Made by a program: the position numbers and the translations under genes
Notes under the pieces: model-generated
The model's database searches: none
What the model saw: only the letters and a program-made list of their open reading frames with translations
What the model was told of the DNA's origin: nothing
Shown: one piece after another, positions 11,601 through 26,600 of the stretch
Numbering within the stretch: position 1 is the stretch's first letter
Layout: each line of letters starts with the position of its first letter
DNA from: Amphiura filiformis
Lineage: Eukaryota > Echinodermata > Ophiuroidea > Amphilepidida > Amphiuridae
DNA: 64,000 nucleotides
Assembly (NCBI RefSeq): GCF_039555335.1
Contig: NW_027305496.1
Location: 62,001-126,000 of the forward strand
Direction: 5' to 3'

Positions 11601-14600
11601 GTATTATAAATTGAGAAGGGTTCTCATCAAAAAGTATGCTCTCAACTACAGTCTGTCCACATAGAAGTACAAACCAAATCTGTGGCATCGGGGTCGATAC
11701 TTTGCTTGTGTCATGATCACACACACTGCTTGTTAAAAATGTGATGCGTAAAGAGCGACTTAGAGCATGGTGCACTCGGCAAGTACAAATCGCGCAGCAG
11801 TTGGCGCCCCAAAGAAGCATTTACACACGCATATTGCACTGAAATAATTATTCTCATACCTCCAGTTTCAGAGGTCTATTTACTTTGTTGTACTTCTATG
11901 TGGACAAACTGTAATTAAACAGCCCAACAATGCATTATTAATAGCCTTTAAGAACACCCAAAGAAATTGAGAAGTAAGAAGCATTGCAAATGAATGACCT
12001 TTGATCAGTGGCAATACAAGCGGGGGGGATTTCCCACCCCTCAACTTTTTCTTTGTTTTGCCCCCCCCCCCTGCAAACAGTCCAACGACAAATAATTAAT
12101 AGCCATTAGCAACACTAAAAAATGCATCAAGTTTGGTGCAAGGGAGAAGCATTGTAAATGACTTACTCTGATCTGTAGAATTAGCGATAATTATTTATTT
12201 ATTTATTTCTTATTCAACCTGAGGTGACCAATCAATGTACTGTCACTGTTTTCCCTTGGTTCCCAGTTGATGCTGATAATATTCACAAAGTTTCATGAAA
12301 ATCCAACAATCTTTACTTTGTTCATTTCATTTGACACACCTGATAACCTTGAAATGACCTTGCAAAATGCTGGCTCTTAATGCTTAATTATTTCTACTAA
12401 ATTTCCTCAAATCCAACACCCTTCATCCTTTGGGAGGAACAAGATATTTAGGCACAAAAAAGCACCAAAATTTTCAAATTTGGGTGCATATTGGAAAATA
12501 CTCCTAAAATCACACAATGTGGGTGTTTTTTGCAACCAAAAATGGTCATACTCAGTACTCACGTTTCTTTTCATACTCGCCATCTCGTGTGTAGCACTAG
12601 CCTTAGCTTGCTCCAACTCTTTCAAAAGCTGTTGAAAAAAACATGGATTTATTATAGAACAGGAATGTCAGCATTATAAGAATAAGAATTATTCGGCACC
12701 AGACTCAAAGAACACAAAACTGAAGCTCAATTGTCATGGAAAAACCTTAAAGTGGAATAATAAAAACCTGAAAAAGCATGTGAAATTGGGCGAAAAAACC
12801 CAAAACAGGCTAAAAATAAATAAAAACACAAACATTTTGACACAAAAGAGACCTGAATTCAGGTTTAAACCTGAATATTCTCATGCCAGGAAAAGGAATC
12901 AAACAAAGCATTCACCCGAGCTCAGAGACAGGCCTCCAGTTGCAGGGATAAGGTAAAGGTAAAGGAGTTGAACCTGCATTTTTACAGGACACAGTGCCCT
13001 CTTTCGTTAAGTGATTAGGCCAGACTCCACTGTGAAATGTTGCCGTGGGGGATCGCCACAACTCCTCCACAGCAAGTCTGTTACCTTCCCAGCATTTAAG
13101 AATGCCGCTATCTAATTATACATCTGGGTGGAGAGGACACAGTGTCAACAGCCAGTGTTATAAATATAAACTTGAGGCCTACCGTATCTGATTGGCTAGA
13201 AATCGATCGCTTTGTCGCTCAGAGGTGTAGTACAAACTCAAAATGGAGACATGTATTCAATTCGATTGTATCGATATTCTATTATTGACGCAGATAAAGA
13301 AAGTCGATAAATGTACATTGTATTATAAATACAGCACCTGGGTTTTACACAGGTTTCTTTGTATAATTCATTTCTCAAACAGTTGAAAATATCACAATTT
13401 TTACTTTGGATTTCAGAATCTTTACTTATAAAATAACAGTTAAAGATATCCACAGCAAACAGCAAGGCCCCGCTAATTAGTGTATTGCTTTTCGAGTTAG
13501 TGTACTGGAAACAAAAGCTGCGTTTTTCCTGAAAACAAATCAAATTTTCTATAATAGTAACACTATATGTGATACTGATCATGCGCAAATCGTAGAATAG
13601 AAACTAAGCGGCAGGCTCTATGGCAGGGCTATGGTATCTCATATCATGTAAATGGTATGCTTAGCCTGAGTCGCTCGGCCTATCTCGAACAAAATCGCCA
13701 TGCGTAGCTTTTAAAAAATGAGAGGATTCATGGTACTATCACAGCAATTTTTGACACGAAGATATAGGGATGATGACGCAGTGGAGGAGTAATCGAGATA
13801 AAGTGCCTTACTCAATGACACAACACAATGGCGTCACCAGGGCTTGAACCTGCAACCTTTAGATTATGAGTCGGAGCCCGTTCCGCTTGACCGGGGAGGA
13901 TAATACATCTGTAATTAACTGATGGCAAATTCCTTTTGAGGGCAAAATTGGCATTAGTTTTATTTAGGGGGTATTTTCACCAAAATGTGACACGATCAAG
14001 GGGAATGAGTCGGATGTCGCTAACATTGATTTTGAGATATTGGCAAAGAAAGTGTTAAAATTCTTTTGTTCTCTATTGTTTTCAGCGATTGATAAAGTGA
14101 CGTAACTTCACACAAAGAAAAGTCGAATCAACTTGGAGTTTTCAGTTTCTGAAAGCTCTAAATGTCCTCTTTGAAAATATATGTAAAACTCATTTTCGAC
14201 CAGGGTCGACATGTGACTCATTCCCCTTGATCATGTCACAAATTGGTCCCATATGGCAAGCTACCATACCCTCCGAAACTCCCCATACCAGATGTGAGAT
14301 GAAGATTTCTTCTTAGTTTCTTTGCTAATAACCACCTTACCTGTTTAATTTGGATTCGTTCTTTCTCCAAATCTTTGTTGACTCTTTCCAAGTCTCTGTC
14401 TACAGGAAAATAAATAAATCATGAATATATTTTAGAATCAATTTAGAGCAAAAAAGAATTACTATATTTTGTTTGCAAGGTTCACATTTATCTTCTTGAT
14501 CAATTTGCCTTTTAATTTCTCAGATTGGCCTAAACAGGACCACAAATTGTCCAGACATTTTTGGACACATTCCTTATTATTTCTTTTTACTTTGTATTTT

Positions 14601-17600
14601 CTTTTTGCATTTTTTTCATACCTAAAACACATACTCCACGATGGAAAAAGATACTCCTTTTTGTCCTTTTTGAATCAAATGAGTGTATCGAGTACATTAA
14701 CCTGATAATGAACACTATCTTTCTTACTTTTTTTTAAAACATGCATGATATCCACCTCAAAATACAAGTAGGCCAGTAAAATCAGCTGAAAAGGTCAAAA
14801 AAATTGCAACATGGAATTTTTTTGCGGAAAACATTTCTATTAGGTGCCCTTATCAATATACTAAAAGTCTACCAAAATCAACCTCTGCGAAATATGGATA
14901 AATCGATTTTTTTTCAAAATGGCCTCGAAAATGATTAAAATGGTGGACAAAATATAGAAAACAGACTCACTATGTCACTTATTAGTAATAGTAACACGAT
15001 TCGTATGTTTCAAGCCATGCTTCGAGGGTCTGAAATAAGATTAATCACTTTTTCTCACTTTAAGTTTTCAAAATGGCCGCCAAAATAGCTAGAACGGTCA
15101 TTATTCCATCACTAAATATGGAATTAAATAATTAGCACTTGTAAACACAAACTGATAGTTTGGGACCACAAGAAAAAGGTTTTGATACCCCTAGAAGAAC
15201 AGGGATGCCCGGTCTCACCAAACCCTAACGACATATCGCCCCACCAACGCACGTTTCTTGTGACCCTCTACGTATGAATGTATGGCAATCTTGAGGGGTG
15301 AAACGCCTAAAACGCGGGGCAGTCTCAGTTCATGAGAGGTAAGTATTATGCGCTTGCGTATCTCCCTCTCACTTCTAAGTGGGGTAAACACTGAGCAACT
15401 CTACTTACCTCCCACGATCTCTTTGATACGCGCAATGTACCCTCTCAGAGCCCTGACTGGGCGTGACGGTTTTATCGCATATACCCCGCAATGAGAACCA
15501 GATCAGGGAGGCACATCGGGTAACGAGTAAAGGACAGGGCATGGTCTGGTTCTTGTCCAGGAACCCAGCCTGGGGAAGGATAGAGACTACCCCAGTGGTG
15601 AAGCGTAGGTAGTGCTCGTCTATAGACAGAACATGTACATAACTGAACAATGTCGACCGCAGGCCACTGCCATCAAGAACACAGTCTTCAGTGTCACATC
15701 TTGCAACGAGAGAGGTCCTCCGTGGGTTCGAAGGCCTTGGGTAGATACTTTAACACCAACATGAAGTCCCATTCCGGAACCAGGGAGCGAACTGGAGGTC
15801 TTTCTGTCACCATGATCTTAATGAGGTACGCAAGTGCTGGACTCGATAAGACCGTCATATACCTCCCCAAGTCATGATGAATCACTAAAATGGCAGTATT
15901 GTATTAAAGCTTAAGCGGTGCGAGGCATACGGTGCCCGTGGTAAGGAAATCTGTGACTTGTAGAATCGGCGAAGTCGCGAATCGTAATTCTGTCTAGTTG
16001 ACTGTTGCCTTGCCTTTCAGCAAGCGCAGCAACCGAATATTAATGGGCCGCTGTCTGGACGGACTGGCGGAAGTACGCCAAACAGTCAGGTGGAGGTTGT
16101 TAATCACCTCCATCTGTACCTGGTGCCGGTGGCGTGGCGGAACTGTGAGAAGATCTACGCGGCATAGACGACTGACTGGCTCTCCACGAGAAGATCCAGG
16201 AGGCGGGAGAACAATCCACTGCTTGGGCCAGAGAAAGCGGCTAAAAGGAGTAATCAGTTCCAAGAATTGGCTACCTTCAGCAGAACCAGAAGGATCATGG
16301 CAATAGGAGGGAAGGCATTATACCGAATATGCCCTCCCAACTCTCCTGCATGGTGTCCCGGCCTACCGCCCTTAATCCCGGGTGAAGTAAGGCGGAAGCT
16401 AATGGTTCTGATGGGACGATCTAACCTCTGGAAGATGGACCGATACATGCATACTACTGAGTGAGGTGCCACTCAATTAGACAAGAGAGATGAGGACTGA
16501 CCCACCCCGACAAGCAATCGGCGAGTCAACCCCGTCCTAAGCTCCGTACCACCTGCACTGACACTACAGAAGAAGGGACACTGTCTCCCTGCAAATGCTG
16601 ATAGCTGGGACTTTTTGTGCCCCCTCCCTGTTGATGTAAAACGCAATGGTCATGCTGTCAGTTGATTTATCCACCAGGAGAGGCAGGAGTGGAGCTGCCG
16701 AGGGACCGGAATTATGAGGCTCTGAGGATGCCGCCACGCTTGGAACTGCCCGAGGAAGTATAGCTGTATCTCCCTCGACGCAAGTGGCAGCTCGAACTTT
16801 GGCCACCAGCCCTAATAGGCGAAAGCCACACCCGAGCCTGAACCGATGTCGCCTGCCTGATAATCAGAGCGCATAATCAAACATCAGCGATCCTCAAGCC
16901 TATGGGAGAGACCGGACCCTGGCGATGTATATCGTCGCCCAGAATTATTCAAGTGGAACAGTAAAAATAAGTTAGTCATATTGCAGTCATGACAATTAAA
17001 TCACCTTTTCGAATCACCCCTGATTTATAGGTCTTTAGAATCGACCCTGTAGCTCTTTGTGGCAGAAATGTTTGACGACGCTGTATTGAATGTTATATTA
17101 GGACCGTCCATCCAATTACCATTCAAATATTTACTCTAAAGTATCCGATACACATAATATGTGGATCATAACTTACATGTACTATTTTAATAGTGATTCA
17201 GCTTCTATGGTGAAATTTTGATTGCCCTGTCTGTATTCACAACTCATAATGAACGTATTTGGTGGCCATTTTGAAATTTTGAACAAAAACTACGCAGACA
17301 AATTAATATTTATGAAACGGTAAGGGCATAAGAGCATTTGTAGGTCAAAATGTCACCCAATTCCCACATGGACACTCATATAATATTGATATCACAACTG
17401 TCTATTTTTTACGACATTTTGGCTGCCATTTTGAAAAAGTCAATTTTACACGTCTTTCGCAGAAGTTGATTTTGGTAGACTTTGAGTATGTTAAAATAGA
17501 GACTTAAGAGCAACATTTTCATAACTAACATGTACTATTTTAATACTGATTCAGCTTCTATGGTGAAAAGTTGATTGCCCTGTCTGTATTCACAACCCAT

Positions 17601-20600
17601 AATGAACCTATTTGGCGGCCATTTTGAAATTTTGAACAAAAACTACGCAGACAAATAAATATTTATGAAACGGTTAGGGCATAAGAGCATTTATAGGTCA
17701 AAATGTCACCCAATTTCCACATGGACACTCAGATAATATTGAAATCACAACTCTCTATTTTTTATGACATTTTGGCTGCCATTTTGAAAAAGTCAACTTT
17801 ACACATCTTTCGCAGAGGTTGATTATGGTAGACTTTGAGTATGTTAAAATAGAGACTTAAGAGCAACATTTACCGAAAATAGAATTCATGTTGCAATTAT
17901 TTTGACCTTTGGAGATTTTGGGGCTGATTTTTACTGGCCTAAAGAGGGTACTTAACTTATGAAGTGAAAATGCACACTTTGTATCGGACAGCAGTAACAT
18001 AACATTAACCCTAACACCCAAAAATCTTACAAAATCTTACAATGAAAAAATATGCGCATGCATGAATCCCAGGGTCTCGCGATACGCAATCACCCCGAGT
18101 GTTATATCGCCGCGAATTGCTGGCGGGCAGCAATAACCCGATGTAGCTACCGGTCCGTGATCGTGTGCTTGGCATGCGAGGGGTCAAAGGTTCAATCCCG
18201 GGGTGCCAAGTCAAAATTCTTCTTCTCCTTGACTTTTTCGGATCTTCTTTGACTTCCGATCCCAAAAAGCAGGGTCCAGTGTTAGGGTTAAAGTAAATAA
18301 GACATTTTCATGTTCTATTCTTACTCAATTCTTCTGTGATCTCATCTTTAGTATCAAGAGCTTCTTCCAGATTGTCAATTTTATTTTGCAGCTCACTCAA
18401 CTCTTCTCTGAGATGCTCTGCTTCGTACACAGCGCTAGGAGTGGACGGCTCACTTCTTGGTGCCTACAGGAAAAATAAATTGGTACAATTAATCTTTGGA
18501 TACCGGGGTAGAAAATGATGAATATATTCCGTAAATGCTTTCGTATAAAGAAACCAGATATGGTTCCTTGCACTTGAATATATATATATTTTGAACAGAT
18601 ATGATAGTCGTTAGCTTGCGTCTTGAGAAAGAAGCTTGCGTCTTGAGTCAAAAACTGACAATAATTCTGATTTATATGTGCCGAATTATATAGCACAGTG
18701 TATAGGCCAATCATGGAGGTATGTCTAAAACCATATGACCTATTGCGTACCATGCATGACTCACACACAGCGAGGTCAGTAACCGAGCTAATCCGGGCTA
18801 TTGTCAGTAGCCTTAGTCAGATGTCCATCGGCCCATTATGCGACTCAAAACTATTAAACAGGTCGATACAAAATGGCCATGCGTGGCGGTGGATTCAACC
18901 TACCATGGCGATTTCTGCCATGAAGATATCGGGGCGATGACACTGTGCCCCATACACCTTCCAAATTTGATTTATATGTGCCGAATTATATAGAGCAGTG
19001 TATAGGCCAATCATGGAGGTATGTCTAAAACCATATGACCTATTGCGTACCATGCATGACTCACACACAGCGAGGTCAGTAACCGAGCTAATCCGGGCTA
19101 TTGTCAGTAGCCTTAGTCAGATGTCCATCGGCCCATTATGCGACTCAAAACTATTAAACAGGTCGATACAAAATGGCCATGCGTGGCGGTGGATTCAACC
19201 TACCATGGCGATTTCTGCCATGAAGATATCGGGGCGATGACACTGTGCCCCATACACCTTCCAAATTTGAGCTTATAGACCTACAATTGTCAGAATTTGA
19301 GGCTCAAAGAACTGGAGCAGATCCAAATATGGGGCTGAAGGACAGCCTGAAAAGAGGACTCTTGACTGCCGCACATATCCGTACCACCATTACATGTGAG
19401 TGCCCCCCAGCTCTAACCTCTATTTGAATGAGAGCTCACTGAAAATTAGCAGTCTAATAAATATGGGTAAAATAAGGGTTCTTTATTATGCACCATCAAA
19501 TACACACATAAAATAGATGGAGGAGTCCTCAATATTAGATCACCTTGCTAACTTACCAATGCGAGCTGTTCTAGTTGCATGCGTAACATCTGAATGACGC
19601 CCTCTTGCTGCGTAACTTGTTGCTGCATCTGTCGTACTGACTCTTCTGATTGTTGACTGCGTCCGGCCTGCGCACTCAGCTCGGCTTGCATCTTTCTTCC
19701 TGCATGTTTCTGAATATTTTAAAACAAAATTTATATAAACTTTTAAACAATAGTTAAAAAGCTTGGTATGAAATCATACATGCTTTCAGTTTTATAAAGA
19801 AATTTGTCAACAACTTACTAACCCTAACACCAGTAAAAACCACAAAATACCACGATGAAAAATTAGGCGCATGCATGCGTCCCAGGGTCTGCGATGACGC
19901 AATCACCCTAAGTGTGATATGCTCACGGAATTGCTGCTCGGGCAGCAATAACCCGTGCAGCTACCGGTCCGCGATCGTGTGCTTGGCATGCGGGGGGTCA
20001 AAGGTTCAAATCCCTGGGGTGCCAAGTTAAAAATTCTTCTTCTTCTTGAAAAATTCGGATCTTCTTTGACTTCCGATATCAAAAAGCTTGGGTCAGTGTT
20101 AGGGTTAGGTAAGATGTATTTTTCTAACAACCACAAAATACTACGATGAAAAATTAGGCGCATGCATGCGTCCCAGGGTCTGTGTGATATGCTCACGGAA
20201 TTGCTGGCCGGGCAGCAATAACCCGTGCAGCTAACGGTCCGCGATCGCATGCGGGGGGTCAAAGGTTCGAATCCCGGGGGTGCCAAGTCAAAATTTCTTC
20301 TTCTTGAAAAATTTGGATCTTCTTTGACTTCCGATATCAAAAAGCATGGGTCAGTGTTAGGGTTAATATAAACACAATACAAAAAGAAACTCCTCACTTA
20401 TAAAACCTGTCATAAATCTAAACCTGCTCATGTTACGAAAATTTGATTGACACCGTCATATGCAGTGTCTTGTTAGCTCTAACGTGATACCGCATTTGCT
20501 ACCAAAAGCTAGACGTTCGCTTTTCGTATCTCTTTCCTTGTTGGAAAGGTATAACGTTGACGAGATAGGAACATCTACCGCACATCCAGGACCTACTCTG

Positions 20601-23600
20601 CCGTGTTTGGCTGAGTAACAGTACATGAACACGGTCTTTTGTGCCTATGTAAATTAGTCATTGTGTAAAGCTGTGTTTATACCTATACGTTACTCATCAT
20701 CAGACTGAATCATTGTTGTTAACTGCACAAGTTATGTGTGCAATTCATGAGAACGTTGACCGACAGAGGGTGTCAATATAGGCCTACATGTCGCTTTTGA
20801 AAAACAGCGATTCATGCGCATGCTCAGCAGGCAAATAGGGCGGCGATTTAGTACACTGATCATGCGTGCGATTCAGATTTCTGCAAAAGCGATTGAGTAT
20901 AAATGCATCTTTAGAAATGACTGGCGATTGTGTGTTCTCAAGTGGGTTTTATCATGTTAATTAGTGACCTGACACACATTTGTATTGGTTCGACCAAGCA
21001 TAGATTTTTTGTACTGGATCGTTCAAGCATCTCCAACAAATTTTTCAATGTAAGTGCCTCTGGCCCTAGTGGAAGTAAAAACGGATACTATGGCCAGAGT
21101 TCTAGGGCTACCAAAAGCTCTAATTTGATACCGCATTTGCTACCAGTATATGAAATTTGGTGCATTTTGAAAAGTGACTTTATCGACTCGCGTAGTAACA
21201 AAAACCGAATAATTATCGCCTATAACGAGCTTATCATAGTAATTAGTACAAACCTTCCAATCATTGTTTAGTTTACTGATTGAGTCTGCAAGCTGCTGCC
21301 GGAAACTTCTCCTGACAATCTCCACCCTCTATACAAGAAGAAAAAGAAGGAAATGTTCAAATAGTTGTCAAGGTAAGTTAATTGATAAAGGGGACAGGTA
21401 CATTATGCGCTTGTCTTCACCTACAAACATGGACTTTGAGTCCACACTTATGTTGTGAAAAACCAGAAACTTCGAAACGTGGACGTCCACGGTCGTAGGA
21501 CAGTGGCAGAGGGTGCTATACAGCATAACTTTGCATATGGGGTAGGGTCCTCTATGGTATAGGTCCACGGTTAGCGGTGAACTATCAAAGAAGTCCACGT
21601 TTGGATTATGATATGTCTGTGTGTGGGTCCACAGTTTCACTGTTAACAACCACACACACAAAAAGGGTCCACAGTTGTCGGTGAAGGCGAGTAGGTGTGT
21701 GTGTGGCAATGGAAATTCAACTTCGAGCCCTTGTAGTCACTTCAGCTTATTCTTGTTGTACAAGAACGCTAACTTTTCAAGACAGCAGCAGTATCTCACC
21801 TACACATGAGATGATTGGGTCCGTGTAGCTGTGTGTAAGGAGGAATGCCGCTAATGAGCGTGGTTCCAATATGACGGTCGGCTCATGGTTGGCTTGTTGG
21901 TTGCCATGGGGGCTGGTCGATCAATCAGGGATCAGCGACAAATTTAGCTTTTAAGATTAACCCTTAGATACTCTCATATCTCCTACTCTGCTTCCATGAC
22001 TTGTTTGTGTGTGGATGGGGGTGTGTAGGGCATAACATGTGTGGGGGGGGGGGTGTAAGGCATAACATGTGGGTGTGTGCAGAGGGGGTTATAATACTCA
22101 ATACATACCTCAGCATGTCTTTTCTGTAGTTCATCAACTCTTTCATTAATTCTACAGTACATGTCCAGTGCTTTCTCCTGTAGCTTGTTCTCATACTCCG
22201 CTTCCATGACTTGTTTTGTGACAACCAGCTCACGCTTCAGACTTTTAGATTCCTGTGATAAAGGGCAAGGTTAATCAGAGGCTTTGTTAGGCTATCCCAC
22301 TTGAAATAAGTCCAAATACTTGTTTTGGCTGGCACCTACTCATTTTTTGGTATGTCAAAATGCATACTGCATCAAATAAGCAATAAGAAATTTGAAGCAT
22401 CACCATTCTTTAAGGGAAGGGGTATGAACGTTTGGACAGTATTTATTGTGGGACATTAGAGCACATCAGACATATCGAATTGCATTCGGAATACGAAGAA
22501 TGTCCTTCTGATATCATATAATTTTGGGTTTTTTTGAAATTCACATTGTAATACACATTTGATGGCAAATCATTAAAAATTGATATTTTTGATATTTAAC
22601 AGTAATCGAGGTAAACTTTATAAATCTGATGATTTATACTTAACGTGTATGTAGGTGGGATGAAAAGCCGACGAACAATTGAACATTTTGACCTTTCGTA
22701 TTGAAGATATGGATTTTTTTTTCCCAAAACACCAAAAAAAAATAGGTCTTTTTGGGAAAAAAATCAATATCTTCAATATGAAAGGTCAAAATTTCAATTG
22801 ATCGTCGGCTTTTCCTCCCAGCTACATACACTTTAAAATACATCATTAGATTTATAAAATTTACTTCGAGGACTGTTATATATCAAAATTTGAAAAATAT
22901 CAAATTTTTATAATTTGTCATAAAATTTGTATTATATCGTGATTTTCAATAAATGAAAATTATTTGATATCAGAAAGACATGCTTCAGTATTCAGAATGG
23001 AATTGATACGTCTGAGGTGCTCTCATATCCCATAAAAAATACTGTCAAAACGCTCAAAACGCTCATTCCAGATCCCTTAACCCACCACTAATTGAATAGG
23101 CACAAATAATGTGCCAGGAATCAGGTCACAAGTTGCCAGTAAAGTCGTTGTGATCAGTATCACGCGTCATCGAAAGACAAGCTAATTTTTGAAGGAACTA
23201 TGATTTGTTGCATTTTGAAGTGTTTTTTAAGATAATGATTACTTCTTTTTCCATTTCTCCTCCATTTTCTCTGTGTTAATAAAACTAATTCATAACCTCA
23301 TTAATAAACGCGATGCGTGCGATCCAATAATATCTTATTATTTGCGAAAACGCGAACGCAAATCGAGGTCATTAATATCTCACAATTGACCGCAAAATGC
23401 GTAATTGTTCCAATATCGCACACAATTGACTTCTGCGTGCGCTGTATTGTGCGTCCAACAAATTGCGCGCGCGCTGGCTACCGTATTTGGATTGCGCGCT
23501 ACCATATTTGTACAGATTCTGATACGCACTTTTGTTATTGGTCGTCTTGTTTTTAGCCTGATCGATTTTGGGAAAGGGAAGATGTAAAAATAGTTTATTT

Positions 23601-26600
23601 TTATAAACATTTGAGGAACATTTTGTGTTATTTTGTAAAGTTAAGAGATCAAAGTGACGATTATGAATGAGGTTAATAACTTTGCATCGGTAATATATAA
23701 GCCATTGTGAAAAATCTAAACATTTTGCTTTGGACCTCGGAATATCCCTCGGCTCGCCCCTCGGGATATTCCTCGGTTCAAAGGCAAAATGTTTAGATTT
23801 TTCACAATGCCTCCAAATAACCGATCGAGTTATTAACCTCTAATTAATACACATAAAAAACCCATCACCTACCAACTCACCTTGAGTAATGTTTGTAATA
23901 CATCAGTCATCTCCTTCAAGTTGACTATCTCTGATTCTATAGTTTGTGTAGCCCTATCCTGGCTGAAGAACCCCACTTTCTGTTGATCAGCAATGGATGG
24001 TCTAAAGAACAATAATTTAAAAAAAAAGTAGATTAGCTACCGGTATCTTATTTAAGTTTACACAAGAACTCTAGCCTCAAATTTGCACAAAGCCTTTAAA
24101 AAATAATGTTCTGTTTCCTATAGGTATAAACATATAAAACACACATCACATAGCGCGATACAGGAGAAAGCATACACCCGCCTTGCATTGCGTATATATA
24201 GTATGCTACATTGACGCAATGAGCCTGTTCCAATTTGGCCAAGAAAATACTTAATTTACCTGTAGTACCCCCCGGTACTTAGATGTCAATAGCCATGGAC
24301 TCCATGACTCTAGCCTCAAATGTGAAGCTATCGGTGAGAAAATTGTCCACGGAACTCCCTAATACTATACTTTTCTATTAAAATCAAAACAATGTCTTGG
24401 AAGTTGCAGTGACGGTACAATTACCGAATAGGGTGCAACTTGCTAGACTTGAGTCCAGTCCTCATTTACGCAGTTTAGGGTTAGGGTTTATGGATGGGGT
24501 AGGGCAGTCTTATAATAAGACTAGTAGACTTACACCCTATTAGGCAATCGCTACGCAGTGATAGTGCCAATACCGTGCTAAAAACAATTGAGACAATTGT
24601 TTATTTTGTGTGATCGCCGTATTGCGACAGGTTTGGCTGAGTGAATTCAGTATCGAAGTTACGTAATGTTACTATGTCAACGGGATCACGCGCTAGAGTA
24701 ATGAACCACGATCGAAATGATCACCACATAAAGTATATGGCACTCGAAGGCATACCAAAGTAGCGTGATCCGGTAACCAAGAGAATTACGTAACCACTTC
24801 GATGCTGAATATGCCAGTGCAGTGAATATTTACTGATTGTAAAGATTATGAATAATTGATGTAAATTTCAAGCACCACACCCTATAAAGCAGAATTTAAG
24901 AAGATGTGTAATAAATATTATGACTATTTAAATAGGCATGACCAGGCCGTCATTTCTGAAAATAGCAGGAGCTCAGTTAGTCACTCTCCTATGTGTACTC
25001 AGGAGCTTGACAAGGAGCTCAATTATACAATATTAAACCATAGGATTTTCAAGAAGTGGATACTGTTCAGGAGTAAAGCACGAAATACAAAATAAAACTG
25101 ACAATTACATGCACAACTCTGATTTTTTCCTAAAAATGGGCTGATGATCGATTTTCACAAAATTTTAAATGAGCCTATATATGGTCCAGGGTACACATAA
25201 AATTCCACTTTTCTCATAAATACCACTTCCTACATGTACCATTCCTCACATGAAGATGAGACTTAAACAAAACATATTTGGTGCATGTTCGTGAATTTTG
25301 AGCACATTTGAGGATGTAAAAGACCAGACTTGTGACTGTTATCGTCGCCGTGTTTTGAATTTCTCCTATAAATAGATGCCGTTAGTGTGACGCCATCACC
25401 GCGACGTGAGTTCCAAGTGCCCCGTTTCTACGTACGTACGGCATTCATGGCCCTACATGTACATTGTATGGTGAGGAAGGAACAATAAGGGCCATGATGT
25501 TTCGGGCTATGTATGCATGTGGTATTTCGAGCACTGCCAATAATAAATCATTGTATAGATCCCTGTACTACATGGTCATGATTGAAGTTAAGTTCCGTGA
25601 GTTCCATGGAGCTACGACTACGTGTATGTGTCGCCGCGATTTAGCGTGCATTCATCACCATATTCAAGTACATAGTCATGGAGTGGACTTTTTGCTGCTC
25701 ATAAAAATCACTCAAAAAACATCTTTTTAAATATTTCTTTGCCGGACAAAAGCTGATGCGTAGCATACATTTATGTAAAGTTGATCAATCACAGATGACA
25801 TCGGTGACACAGGTTTCCAAAGTGAGTATTTTACTAGATAACTAATATGCAAACTTACCAAAATAAAACCCTGGAAGCACCCTACTACATGTACTACGGG
25901 AGTACATGTATACAACTTGAGAACAAGTCCACAAACATTCGAAATTTGTAGTATACTACAACTAATGAACTACATCAAAAATGTAGGTATGCCAGGTAAA
26001 CCTTAATTAACACATTTGCTAGTCAGCCAAATTTGCCTAGAACACAATACATATATTTACATAGAAATATTTAAAAGAACTGGCCGGTCAAGGAAACCTA
26101 CATATGATTGTCTATACTTCACTTAAGGGCTGGGGTATGAACGTTTGGACAGTATTTATTTTGGGACATTAGAGCACATCAGACATATCGAATTGCATTC
26201 TGAATACGAAGAATGTCATTCTGATATCAAATAATTTTGAATTTTTGAAATTACAATTGAATACACATTTTATGGCAAATCATTAAAATTGATATTTTGA
26301 TATTTAACAGTACTTGAAGTAAACTTTATAAATCTGATGATTTATACTTAAAGTGTATGTAGGTGGGTTGAAATGCCGACGATCAATTGAAAATTTTGAC
26401 CTTTTCAGTATTGAAGATATGGATTTTTTTCCCAAAACACCAAAAAAATTAGGTCTTTTTGGGAAAAAATCCATATCTTCAATATGAAAGGTCAAAATTT
26501 TCAATTGACCGTCGGCTTTTCCTCCCTGCTACATACACTTTAAGAATATATCATTAGATTTATATAATTTACTTCGAGGACTGTTAAATATCAAAAATTC

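Larger units (their letters stand above)
14770..17940. mobile_element. 3.2-kb composite element with inverted ends
   Basis: Ends AGGCCAGTAAAATCAGC (14770) and GCTGATTTTTACTGGCCT (17940), with further inverted similarity inward (AGGTCAAAA...TTGCAAC). The right arm holds two 353-bp direct repeats. A GC-richer DIRS fragment occupies the middle. Confidence 0.65.

Noticed and set aside
15998..16306. 102-aa plus-strand frame in the GC-rich island
   Set aside because: The opposite strand carries DIRS motifs in order, so this is an antisense shadow.
18006..20366. Interstitial telomere repeats
   Set aside because: TAACCCTAAC occurs only once per element end and not as a run.
19903..20397. 164-aa minus-strand open frame (contains PGFEPLTPRM)
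   Set aside because: It spans two copies of the tRNA-like repeat; the recurring peptide is the repeat read twice, not a protein family.
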